Below, piece after piece: positions 1-9,363 of a DNA stretch of 24,419 nt. Source of the stretch: Neelides folsomi (lineage: Eukaryota; Arthropoda; Collembola; Neelipleona; Neelidae); contig JAQGBZ010000632.1 of NCBI GenBank assembly GCA_034687125.1, forward strand, positions 1-24,419, read 5' to 3'. A program made the position numbers and the translations under genes. Position 1 is the stretch's first letter. Every line of letters starts with the position of its first letter. The notes below the pieces were generated by a model. The model was not told the DNA's origin and made no database searches. It saw nothing but the letters and a program-made list of their open reading frames with translations.

Positions 1-255
1 TCTGTTCAAACATTATTAGTTTAGATTCAGTTAAATCAACTTTTGAGTTATAATAGTAAAAGCTAATAAAAATATAATATTCTATTAAAATTGTTATGTG
101 AAAATTAATTAAATTGTAAATGAATAATGGTGACATGATCAGTAAACTATTGTAGGTATTAGATAATTTTATTTAATCATTAATTGAAAAATTATTGTAT
201 TCATTTTGATAAAATAAAAAAAAGAAATTTATCCTTTTTATTAAAGCTAATTCAA
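1..255. other. AT-rich 5' flank of the ionotropic receptor
   Basis: No coding frame, TATA box or repeat could be supported here. The reading frame of the downstream receptor is open from 184, but its first ATG is at 256, so this stretch most likely holds promoter and 5' UTR. Confidence 0.4.
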
Positions 256-2711
256 ATGGCATTCATTTTTATATTAATAAATTTAATATTTATTATAAAA
301 AATCATCATTTGGTCAACTCCTTAGATATTAAAAATGCCTTTCTTGAAAAAATTGATATCGAGAGTTCTAAACTAAAAACATTTAAAAATTGTGAAATAT
401 TTTTCTTCAAACAACTATATGACGGAAAAAATAATTCTTTGTTCAAAAACTATATTGAATACTTTGCAAATTTTGACTCCGTGATTTCAATACAATTTTA
501 TTTTGAAGGGCGTTCATTCAAGAATAGACGTTTGGTAAACGGTGAAAATTATCCCAGCCATATCCATGACGAATTAATTATTTCCTCAAATTATTTACGT
601 AAATTCCCATTATGTATAGTTTTTATTTTAATCGCAGAAAGAAAAGTTGAAGGAATTAATTCTTTTTTCATCACTCACATGAATACAGCTTTTATGAATT
701 ATCAATTTGCAATAAATAATTTTAATTTTTTTGTCATTGCATTTCAACATGGTTTATTTTCAACAGACGAGAGAGGCTTCAATGAATTGTATAATTATTA
801 TCCTATTTATTATCAGTTATATTTTAATAGCCTTTATTACCCAGCAGATAATTTTATTATTTATGCGATTTCAACTGATGATAAACCTGCAAAGGATTTG
901 AGAATTTTGAAACACTTTAGAAAATTTAATAATTTTATAGGACAAAAAAATCAAAAATATTTCTTGAATTTATTAAAAATTTAATAGTCATTCCAGAAAA
1001 CGAAATAACAGATATCTCAAGTTTTAAATCTTATTATTCTAAATTAAATAACTTGAAAGATTTTGAGGGTGCAACAATACACAATATTCATTTTTATTAT
1101 TATAAATTAAATTTAAATGACTTTGTTCGATGCCAAATGCAAGACGAGAATGCATTTAACGTTGAACCAATCATTTGCATTATTGAAGTTCTTTCTAAAC
1201 ATCTAAACATTTCATTGTATCTGAAAATGAATCAAAATACAATTAAATCTATGGAACCTTTAAGTTCACCATCAATAATTATTGGCATGGAAGATTTTAT
1301 AAGAAAGCATTACTATCAATTTATGTATTCATCTAATTATTTAAAATTTTCTTTTAAAACTTTTTACACATTTACAAACTTTATTGATAAAAAAACCGTC
1401 ATTAATTATTATCACATAATTGCTCCATTTAAAACGCTTGTATGGATTTTCTTTTTATTAACCATTTTTTTAATTTCAACATTTTTAAAACTTGATTATT
1501 CAATTTCACGTGAATCCGAAAAAAGAAAATTTATAAAATTTAGCAATTTATGCTTAGCCTTATTTCAATTAATATTTGAACAAGGACATTCAGCAATTGT
1601 AAAAATTCCGACCAAAAATATTAAACACATATTTTTAATTGCCATTTTAATTTTTATGAGTTTCATCATTAGTTCAGCTTACAAATCAAAACTATTTTCA
1701 ATAATTGCCTTAGACAAAAATCCTAAATCTTATGAAACATTTGATGAATTGGCAAATTCAAATGAAGATCCAAATATTCATTCAATATCATCAATAAGTA
1801 ATTTAACTGTTAATGAAGAATATCACAGATTAAAAAATATGAATTCAAATGCTACCGAAAAATATTATAACGAAAATAGTAAACCTAAATTTTTCGACAT
1901 TTTGAAATATTCATCCATGCGTGAAAATATGTTTGAAAAGTTTAAAAATAAAATTCGCTACATTCCAAACTCAATTTTGATTTTTGACGCTTATAACAAT
2001 CTCAAAATTTCAATGTGGTCAGGAATAATTACATTTCCTTTGAACTTTATCATATTGGATAAAAGTTATGTCATTGATTATTTTGAAAAATTAATCGATT
2101 ACACTTTACTCAACAAATATTACATGGTAAAAGAAAGAGAATTTAAAAATAATGAATATAATTCTGTTGAAAATGACTATGTATCACATGAATTTTTAAA
2201 ATTCCTTTTTAATTCAAAATTTAATGACCAATTTAAACATGTGTTTGATTCCATGTTTCAATCGGGTATTTGGCAAATGTGGGATGAAGGACATAAGGTC
2301 GTGAGACCATTTCGGGGATTGTTCCAAACAAAATATTATAAAGCTAAAAAATGGAATCGGATTAATTTTGATAAAATCAACACATTTAAAACTTTGGTCA
2401 AACCCCCAGAAATTTACCATCCAACTCCTTTAATTGTTAGAAAAATTTTATCAATTTTAATTTTATTTTCGTTCTTATTAACTATTTCAATCCTCATGTG
2501 GATAGTTGAAATGTTCTTGAACAAATGTAACTTAAAATACATCTCTTCATTTTTATTTAACTTCTTTGCAATTAAAGCGCGGTTACTTTTAAAAATCGTG
2601 CACATTCCCATTGGACATCAATTTTCATCTGATACGTTTACAAGGAAGCAATTTACCTTAAAACGAACTGTGACCAGTACAAGGAAAATTATTGTAAATA
2701 GCGTCAACTAG
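256..2711 (+). pseudogene. divergent ionotropic receptor (IR), frameshifted
   Basis: Ligand-gated cation channel of the arthropod chemosensory IR family (variant ionotropic glutamate receptors in sensory-neuron membranes). The ATG at 256 opens a hydrophobic signal-peptide-like stretch (MAFIFILINLIFII). The channel topology is clear: M1 near nt 1428-1495 (FKTLVWIFFLLTIFLIST), a pore-loop segment near 1545-1590, M2 near 1625-1690 running into SSAYKSKLFSII, a frequent IR pattern, and M3 near 2440-2515. The ligand-binding halves are too divergent to assign a ligand. The gene is intronless. The first frame stops at 982-984; the channel frame opens at 933, so a one-base shift must lie within 933-984. 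A run of seven A at 944-950 is the likely site. With the shift corrected the product is about 815 residues, normal for an IR. It is either a young pseudogene or a homopolymer assembly error. Family identity is fairly sure; functional state is not. Confidence 0.75.
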
Positions 2712-3167
2712 CTCAACAATGCTAACGATAAGTGCAGTAATTAATTTCACTCATATTGTCAAATTAATTATTGTTATTATTTAAATTTTTAATTTAAGTC
2801 ATTTTTAACGATGTACTGATATACAAAAATATACATTCTCGAATGCTTATAATATGTCAACTTGGTTAAAATTAATGCCTTCAAGAGTGGAAATAAATTA
2901 TTGAAAATGAATCCAAATTTTAAGTCCAAATTGATCATTATTTTATTCATAGACAAATGCAATTTTCATTTCAAAATATTGTAAATTTAAAAGATCTTTT
3001 TAGGGAAATACATATAAAATAAACACAAAACATGTCACTGGGATAAATGAATTAAAATATGAATGTGATTAACATTGAAAAATCATAATAAAAATTTCAA
3101 TTTTCTGGGCCAATCAAACTAATTAGTGATTACATAGAATGAGTTAACAGCAAATAACCTAAAGTTA
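2712..3167. other. intergenic, no gene seen
   Basis: AT-rich DNA between the receptor stop and the convergent zinc-finger relic. No supportable ORF, repeat or RNA was found. Confidence 0.5.
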
Positions 3168-4014
3168 ATCTGATGTTTTCTTTTCATGAGGCTTTTTAAG
3201 TTTCTCCTTCAAAGGGCTTGTCAATTGCAAATCCTGCAATGTAAAGCTTCCCGAGGCAAATGAATTTCTTGGTGAATTATCAGAGAACTTCAGGTTTTAA
3301 ATGATTTCTGACAAATTTCGCATCTGTAAGAGAGGTTCGAGGCTTTTACCATGTGAGACTTGAGCTTACACAGTGAAATTTGATCAATCAAATTTCGACC
3401 ACAAATCGGACAATTTGGACAAAACTGTTGAGGATGGGAAGTTTTTAAATGCTGCTCAAAATCATCCTGGCGCTCAAATCCCAAAGTTAGTTTGCAAAAG
3501 GAACAACACTCACTTGAGTTTGGTTTCATTAATTCTTTTCGGCAATACTTCCTCTTATTTGCTTTTGTTTTGCATGTCGGGAAAGTTTCGACCTTCTCAA
3601 TTCTAATTCGATTCAGGTATTTTACCAATTTTTTTAAAGGCATTCAAAGTCCGGGACGGTTGAATTTCCGAGGGTCCAATTTTGTCCTCGAATCCTTGAG
3701 TCTCTCGTCCTTGAATTTCCGAGGGTCAGTTTGCTTTCCGCCCATTTCCAAAGGTCATTTCTCCTCTTGCCGTCTCTTCTTCGACCAAAGTTGAAGTAAA
3801 TGGACGTTGGAAGAAATCAGGAAAAGGATCGGTCATAGCTTCATCTTCGAAATTATATTTATCCATTTGGAAATCTGATAAATCGGCTTTAATTTCAATA
3901 GGAAGCATTTGAAGTTCTTCCGTCCGTTCCGAGACCGACTGTTCCGACAAAACGGTTTTAACATCCTTCGAAATGACAAATCCTTTGTCAGCTCCAAATT
4001 TAACTTTCAGCTCT
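3168..4014 (-). pseudogene. C2H2 zinc-finger relic with in-frame stops
   Basis: Remnant of a DNA-binding C2H2 zinc-finger protein. A plausible splice acceptor (CAATTTCAG at about 4015) opens a frame with an acidic, non-finger stretch that stops at 3726-3728. Fingers follow in another frame from 3643. Finger 1 is CSFC...HLKTSH. Finger 2 starts CPIC but has lost its second histidine. Finger 3 starts CEIC and has correctly spaced HQEIH, but a TGA at 3290-3292 interrupts it. A fourth finger (CRIC...KRKH) holds two more stops. A 17-bp sequence is directly repeated at 3660-3676 and 3711-3727, exactly 51 bp apart. The finger spacing is preserved across stops, so this is decay of a real gene and not a chance ORF. 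The intron structure is unresolved. Confidence 0.7.
3660..3727. repeat. 17-bp direct repeat, 51-bp period
   Basis: TTGAATTTCCGAGGGTC occurs at 3660-3676 and again at 3711-3727. The 51-bp offset is a multiple of three, as expected for an internal coding duplication in the linker of the former zinc-finger gene. Confidence 0.8.
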
Positions 4015-4015
4015 G

Positions 4016-4534
4016 AAATTGAATGCAAAATTGTAAAATCATGTTATAATGATGAAAAGCGAAAAACGAAAAAATATGGAAAAATACGGAAATAAAAGTA
4101 TATTTTGAAAAGTTTTTCTCTTTGTGAATAGCAGGCCAGCCACGCAAGGAAAATTCTAATAACTAATGTATTTTGATTTATCAATTTAAAAGTTAAATTG
4201 GATGATTTTAGAAGCTTTTTATTTAATTTATTAAGCATATCGATTATCGAGGTAATGTTTAAATGAAAGTTAGCATTTATTTAATAATGTAATTTAATTC
4301 GCTAAATAAAATTTAATGAATTTAAATTGACGATTTTAAAATAATCGATTATTGAAAATTTTAAATAATCGTTAATCGATTATTTTGTTTTTATACGATT
4401 GTTTACTCTCTAATCATCCGACCTTTTGTAATTAAATAATGTTTGATTGTAAATCAAACAATTACTTTAAATTAACTTATTGGCGATTTTAGTTATTGAT
4501 ACAATGCCTAGTTACTAGTTATATTAAAATGTAT
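4016..4534. repeat. AT-rich spacer with TAATCGATTA palindromes and a hairpin
   Basis: No gene is supported. The 10-bp palindrome TAATCGATTA occurs at 4342-4351 and 4373-4382, with further ATCGATTA-like words near 4238. At 4441-4459 GTTTGATT and AATCAAAC form a perfect 8-bp stem around a 3-base loop. These may be remnants of a small DNA transposon or an AT-rich regulatory spacer; nothing decides between them. Confidence 0.45.
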
Positions 4535-4780
4535 TGAAGGAGAAGAGAAGTTTTGTTGCCTTTGTGGGACATGTGCTCCCCTGGAAGGAGTGAGGTGAAA
4601 GTGAGTGTGGGAGATGTTTTGCCCAATAAAAAGGCGTGTAGGACCTCTCGTCTCTCTCTCCCTCCCCGGGTCTTCCATTCCCAAACCTACCTATTGAAAG
4701 ACCAATAAAAAACAGATCCGATTACCGAAGATCAGACCTTTATTTACTCCTTCGTCTCTCTCACTACACCCACCTCTACA
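4535..4780 (+). mobile_element. solo LTR with 4-bp target-site duplication
   Basis: A 246-bp block that begins TG (TGAAGGAGAAG) and ends CA (CCACCTCTACA). It is bounded by GTAT at 4531-4534 and 4781-4784, a 4-bp target-site duplication. Its base composition differs sharply from the surroundings: GC- and CT-rich, including a CT tract near 4649-4668. Inside are AATAAAAAGG at about 4625, usable as a TATA-like or polyadenylation signal, and CCAATAAAAAAC at about 4702. No internal retrotransposon genes are adjacent, so this is what recombination between two LTRs leaves behind. A 4-bp duplication is common for Ty3/Gypsy-type elements, but the family cannot be fixed from the LTR alone. Confidence 0.7.
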
Positions 4781-4939
4781 GTATATTTATTGTGATTTTT
4801 AAACTCATTATTAAAAATATGTTTTCTGTAAATGTTGAAAAATTCGTTTCAGTGTGTTTTAGCATAATATTTAAACAGGGATTTACCCCTTAAAAGTCAA
4901 TCCTGAAACGGGAAAGTTAAATATATTTCGTCTAAATAT

Positions 4940-6158
4940 ATGGCAAAAAATATTTTCATTCACAATTTATTTTATTTGGACTTTGAGAAATTTCTATTTG
5001 GTTGGTACAAAACTATTTTCTTAATTAACGAAGGCTCCATTATGAAATTTCCTTTGGTTTTGATTTACGCAATAAGCAACATTGGACTATATGGATTAAA
5101 ATTTATCGATGTTTATGAAATCACGAACGTTTATAACAACAACCGATCAACATTCCTACATTTTAAAGGTATTTATGTACTACATATACTTTATATGACA
5201 AATCATTTTAAATCTATTTTTTTAAATAAAAGTAATGACATTAAATTAAAATAAAATAATTTTATTTTGAATATAATAAAAGCTGACGATCCTGATACAA
5301 TTGAACGTTATGGAAAACAATTAGTGAATAATTTAATTTTAATTTTATTGTTGTGCCTCTTTGTTTTGGGCGGAGTTGTCATGATTGCAATCATATTTAA
5401 ATTTTTTTACACTCCTGACAATCCAGAATATTCAATAAAAGAACTTTCTAATTTGACAAATAACAAATTGGCGTTCGTTTTGTGTTTGGTTCAAGAAGTT
5501 TCTTCAAGTATTCAATTGGTTATAATGCCAATTTCTTATTTTGTTATTTTTTGATCACAATTGATCACTATTTTGGAATGAGGTTTATTTTATATGAAAA
5601 GTAATTAAAAATATCAATATAATAGAATAATTATTTTTAGGAAAATAATGAAAAAATAATTAAATTGTGTTTTTAGTTTGGAATATAACGGAAATTTAAA
5701 AACTTTGAAAAGAAATTTAAAGAAATGAAGAATTTTAGAAATACTGACCAGATATTTAAATGAAGGATTTTCAAAAATCTTTCTTTTCATTATCGATTTG
5801 GTTGCTATTCCTGTTGCAACATTTGGATTTTTTGGTACAATTTCTATTTTATGGGAAATTGCCATTTCTTGAATATTTATTTTGGCCGAGCATTTTGACA
5901 GCTGCACTTTTTGCTTACAATTTCATATATTTCCTTTCAGCATATGTCTACTTTTATTCAAAGAAAATTTTGAACTCTCTCCAAGCGAAAAAAATTAACA
6001 ATAATGAACCCTTAAGTTTAAATTCATTTCAACATTTTGGAATCACCGTTGGATCGTTTTATAAAATTAAATTTATCAATGCGTTGTATCTCATAGTGAT
6101 GGTTTCGAGTTCTTCAGCATCTCTTTTTATAAGTATCCCAGAAAATCACAAAATGTAG
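4940..6158 (+). pseudogene. gustatory-type seven-TM receptor relic (copy A)
   Basis: Hydrophobic multi-TM protein resembling an arthropod gustatory receptor, an inverted seven-TM ligand-gated channel. Exon 1 runs from the ATG at 4940 to 5168 (phase 1). The intron at 5169-5282 joins to ADDPDTIERYGKQ. Exon 2 is 5283-5600, the next intron 5601-5676, and exon 3 is 5677-6158. Splice phases agree only if three lesions are allowed: a one-base loss in the T run at 5547-5552, which hits a stop at 5552-5554; an in-frame TGA at 5726-5728, just before RILEILTRYLNEGF; and a shift near 5860-5880, after WEIAIS. The last segment ends with a hydrophobic helix, as in this family. FLFGW and YNNNR resemble FLFKW and YNNKR in the receptor at 9364, and EILTRY parallels its EILTKF, so the two are paralogues. 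It is probably non-functional. Confidence 0.6.
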
Positions 6159-6536
6159 ATCTTTATATAAAATACACATTAAAATGGTATTTCACGATTG
6201 TTTAATTTTAATATTTTCCAATGTATGATTAAAAGTTTCAGCATTAAAAAAGAAATAAAGTAATGAAATAGGATTTTATTAAAAAATTGAGGAATTATTG
6301 AGATCTGATTATCTGCCAATGACCTCTTTGGCATAAACATTGAACATTACTTTAATCATTGAGATAATAATGTTCACTCATTGTCAATATCTGTGTTAAT
6401 TAGGTATACACTCATTTCATTAATACTCTATTATTAATTTACTAATTATATTTTAACTTAACATCATGTAATCATGAAGCATGAATCAAGGGTTCATAGG
6501 GGACTGGGGGATGATGACAATGGCGAGATGATTTCC
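6159..6536. other. intergenic, AT-rich
   Basis: No coding frame is supported. The segment just upstream of the TATA box at 6537 presumably holds promoter elements of the small peptide gene. A short G-rich run (GGGGACTGGGGG) lies near 6500. Confidence 0.4.
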
Positions 6537-6544
6537 TATATAAA
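6537..6544 (+). promoter_or_regulatory. TATA box of the small peptide gene
   Basis: TATATAAA stands about 105 bp upstream of the first ATG (6649). The expected transcription start about 30 bp downstream would leave a short 5' UTR. Confidence 0.55.
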
Positions 6545-6648
6545 CCCAAATATTCTAATAAGAATAAGAAAAATAAAGAAAAAATAAAATAAAGGTTCAA
6601 ACGCTGATCAAGTCAAATTTTAAATCATTAAGAAGTTGAGTGCTAAAA

Positions 6649-6992
6649 ATGAATCAAACTCAAATTATAAAGGTTAGTAGCAAAATTACACTGTTTTAAT
6701 TTTCAAATAATTTGTTATTATTTGAAATGAGATGTTAAAATTTTTATTAAGTTTTTTTTTCAAATTGTTCAGGTCCTTGCCGTTTCTATTTTTCACCATG
6801 GCATTTGCTATGCCATATGAACATGGAGAATTCAAAATCGAGGAGCCAGCGAGGGAAAAGCTTTTGACAATTTATGAATTGGACGTCGGAGATTCTCGCT
6901 GGGGTGGTTGTGGACATCATGGACGGCCGTGTTTTCTTGTCAGAATTAAAGATCCAAACAATGGAGATCGCTACATTCTCACTGATGAATAA
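6649..6992 (+). CDS. small Gly/His/Cys-containing peptide gene, two exons, frames disagree
   Basis: No family is recognised. Exon 1 (6649-6672) encodes MNQTQIIK and ends at the donor AAG|GTTAGT. The acceptor TTGTTCAG at 6765-6772 follows a pyrimidine tract and opens exon 2 at 6773. The spliced frame gives a signal-peptide-like start (MNQTQIIKVLAVSIF) but stops at 6818-6820. Another frame of exon 2 is open to 6992 and encodes a compact soluble domain with GDSRWGGCGHHGRPC and a C-terminal GDRYILTDE. It can start at 6732 (hydrophobic leader, MLKFLLSFFFK) if the intron is kept, or at 6798 in an excellent context (CACCATGG). So this is a frameshifted secreted-peptide gene, an alternatively spliced gene, or a 64-residue cytosolic peptide. 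Confidence 0.45.
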
Positions 6993-7351
6993 ATTACAAA
7001 AGCGCTAAATTCTCTATCTCAATACCACTAAAATTTTAATTCATTGGAATACAAATTGTTTAGCGGTTATATTTTAGCCAAATATTTATTTGTATAATTA
7101 AAAAAATTTTTAAATTTAAATCATCTGAATGAAATAAAATCCGATTTTTCCTTCCATATTCTCAATGCAAATATTTCTATCATCATAAAAATGAGCAAAC
7201 AAAATAGAGCTGAGAGGAATAAAATGAAGGCTGAAATTATTTTCTTCAACCCAATTTGTGTTGGTGGTTTTCTATACAATTTTCAAGCATTGTTGGACGT
7301 TGAAATCTATCTCCTTTTTTGTAAACTTAAAATTCTAAGATATTCCCCTAG
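6993..7351. other. spacer and probable intron before the EB-like exon
   Basis: Contains AATAAA near 7134, a possible polyadenylation signal for the preceding gene, and an open frame from 7191 with no recognisable domain before the acceptor at 7350-7351. Confidence 0.35.
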
Positions 7352-8092
7352 ATTTAATACAATTTGCGTTAATAATACATGCAAATGTAAAGAAAGATTT
7401 TATCATAACTGGATACAACCAAAAGCATATTATTATGATATTATGCAGAAGCATAATTACGATACATGGTCCTTTATGATAAAAATGGGGTTAATTTGTT
7501 GGGGCGAATCCTACGATGATAATAAAAATAATTAAAAATATATCGCAAAAATTCCCCAAGTCTTGGTTATAGATATTATTATATTAACTTATACATTACA
7601 TATACTTATAATTATACTTTAGTTTTAATCATTTAATTTTAGACTTATTGATATTTATTCAATCGGAGTCACACCATGTGGAAAATGCCCTGATAATTCC
7701 CTGCCAAATTCTGAAGGAAAATGCATTGAAGGCAATGCTGATTATGATTATCTTTGTAAAAATCAAACTGGTTCAACAATTCCAGATAAATGGGAAACAT
7801 GTGATCAAAATTTAATTTGTAATGACGACAGTAGATGTGTTTGCAAAGACGGATATATCTGGAATGGATATAATTGTACAAAGGATGATGGCAAGCTAAG
7901 TGAATTGAATGTGTTATTAATGGAAACAATATAAATGAAATGTGCGATGAAAGTTTAGGTTTGATATGTTTTGGAGATGGAATAAAAGGACAATGTATTT
8001 GTAATCCCGAAAATCATGTAGTTAATCCAGATAGCAGTGATAAAGGAAAACCCTGTTTAAGAAAATATAAAGAACTTTGTAAATCCAATTAA
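7352..8092 (+). pseudogene. cysteine-rich EB/EGF-like protein, frameshifted
   Basis: Fragments of a probably secreted or extracellular protein with repeated cysteine modules of EB or EGF type. The acceptor ATTCCCCTAG at 7342-7351 opens an exon encoding NTICVNNTCKCKERFYHN. A second acceptor (TTTAATTTTAG, ending 7642) opens an exon with TPCGKCPDN, GKCIEGN, NLICNDDSRCVCKDGY and NCTKDDG. This frame stops at 7932-7934. From about 7904 another frame carries the next module, with ECVINGN, GLICFGDG, GQCICNPENH and KPCLRKYKELC, and ends at 8092. Module spacing continues across the frame change, so a one-base indel near 7895-7905 is likely. I could not find a donor in the right phase between the two exons, nor a start codon with signal peptide. 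Function is unknown; such proteins are often adhesive or immune-related. Confidence 0.55.
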
Positions 8093-8267
8093 AAGTTTGG
8101 GTTATTTAACGAATTGTTCATTTCATAAAAATAATATTTCTATTGTAATAATACTTAAAACAAAGACTTATTAAGTATTTTATATATTATATAATAAATA
8201 CATTTTTAGTAATTATTGGTTGTAGTAATTACGAATGAATGAGGCGTTTGGTTCATTTCAAACATGA

Positions 8268-8430
8268 GTGCAACCTATGACAATACGCTTACGCAAATAC
8301 GCTTCCGCTTTCGCATTACGCTCGTATTGCAAATGCTCTTGAGATTATCAACAATTTCACTCCGTTCCGCAATTTTCAAAAAGCAGCGAAGTGGAATGCG
8401 GACGCGTAAAACGAAACCAACTCTACTTTC
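8268..8430 (+). repeat. dispersed repeat, left copy of an inverted pair
   Basis: The first 45 bases (8268-8312) match the reverse complement of 12175-12219 at 39 of 45 positions, starting GTGCAACCTATGAC. Beyond that both copies share a run of CGCTTCCGC, GCGTATTGC and GAATGCGGA words and an AAACCAA near the inner end. The unusually CG-rich short words in an AT-rich setting resemble subterminal motifs of DNA transposons. The open frame here (from 8264) appears to be repeat sequence and not a gene. Confidence 0.6.
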
Positions 8431-8503
8431 CAAAACTTTCTTCCCATTTCTCATCTGCATTTCTTCAACCTCTCTGATTTTGACAATCAGAAATCGCCAG
8501 AAG

Positions 8504-8847
8504 ATGCCTCAGGTATTTTTTATTATATTTTAATTGATTAATATAATTAAATGATGTAATATTTAATATTTAAACATTTTATACAAATTTATTGTTCTAG
8601 CATACACATTTAATTGTAGCATATGGAAAAAGGCAATCGGATTTCAATCCTAAAGATTTTAGAAAATCAAGATGATCTCTTTGGTCAATTGTCAAACACG
8701 CTCACAGATAATGACAGGGAGGAGCTTTGGAAGGAAAGTCTCATCCGATTTGGATACCACGGATTAAAAAAATCGGAAGTGACTTTAGACCCACTCTGTA
8801 TATTACTACTCCCACACTTTATATCTATTACTAATTTAAAATGTTAA
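8504..8847 (+). CDS. Myb/SANT-like domain fragment, two exons
   Basis: ATG at 8504 (MPQ) ends at a good donor CAG|GTATTT (8513). The acceptor TTTAATTGTAG (ending 8619) resumes in phase 0. The joined start reads MPQHMEKGNRISILKIL, followed by NQDDLFGQLSNTLTDNDREE and LWKESLIRFGYHG. The pattern of a helix with LFGxLS, then a Trp-centred helix and a glycine turn, resembles the trihelix/Myb-SANT-like DNA-binding domains common in arthropods, some of which accompany Harbinger transposons. After KKSE at about 8778 the frame loses the pattern, so the domain is cut short or continues in an unseen exon via GAA|GTGACT. The neighbouring inverted repeat and the Harbinger relic at 11.4-11.8 kb make a transposon origin attractive but unproven. 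Confidence 0.45.
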
Positions 8848-8870
8848 GTAAATGTGTAAGGGGAGTATAC
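8798..8870. repeat. imperfect hairpin
   Basis: GTATATTACTACTCCCACAC (from 8798) is nearly complementary to GTGTAAGGGGAGTATAC (8854-8870) across a loop of about 35 bases. It may be a terminator-like or transposon-end structure. An AGGCCTAGGCCT palindrome follows at about 8879-8890. Confidence 0.4.
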
Positions 8871-8890
8871 TTAAGCATAGGCCTAGGCCT

Positions 8891-9301
8891 GCTAAATTAA
8901 CTAAATCTGAATAAATCATTCATTCATATATAAATCGTAAGAATAACATTGACACACGCCTATATAGGAATTTCGCACGAGTTTCCTTGACCCTTCTTTT
9001 ACTAAATTACTTTGACTAAATTATAAAATAGTTTATTTAAGAGAAAATATAAAGTCAATAGAGTTTTACTTCCTTGAATTATGGAACAAATACCAATTTT
9101 CCCATATAAGGTATCTGTCAGTTTAGAACAAATGCCAATTGAACAATAAACCATTTACTTTTAATTTAATATATGCAGTTTGAATTAAATTTAACAAACA
9201 TTGACATATTCATTTTCCAAATAAGAAACTTATCCGGAAATACGAAATTAAGTTTTTATCACATGTATAAGTCTGAAGGTCTGAACACTTAATTTTATTC
9301 G
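8891..9301. other. intergenic, upstream of receptor B
   Basis: No gene is supported. The AT-rich sequence leads into the TATA box of the second gustatory-type receptor. Confidence 0.4.
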
Positions 9302-9309
9302 TATAAAAG
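9302..9309 (+). promoter_or_regulatory. TATA box of receptor B
   Basis: TATAAAAG lies 55 bp before the first base of the ATG at 9364, so a start site about 30 bp downstream gives a short 5' UTR. Its presence suggests the gene was transcribed until recently or still is. Confidence 0.6.
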
Positions 9310-9363
9310 GGACTGTTATTTTAACAAACTCTTCAAGATTTCAAAGATTTTACCAAAACTAAA

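Noticed and set aside
984..1053. Short intron to join the two receptor frames
   Set aside because: Only a GT-AG pair about 35 bases apart is available, shorter than the other introns here (75-240 bp). A one-base indel in the overlap is simpler.
2214..2611. Minus-strand open frames inside the ionotropic receptor
   Set aside because: Antisense shadows of the channel domain; no domain character.
3290..3292. Selenocysteine reading of the TGA in the zinc finger
   Set aside because: The stop is not at a cysteine position of the finger, and two more stops follow in the next finger, so decay is simpler.
4530..4780. LTR boundary at TGTA (4530) to TACA (4780)
   Set aside because: It gives a 4-bp inverted terminus but no target duplication. 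Starting at 4535 gives TG...CA and matching GTAT on both sides.
8264..8533. Plus-strand 89-codon frame as a gene
   Set aside because: Most of it is the dispersed repeat with CG-rich words. Only the last three codons before the donor at 8513 fit a gene model.
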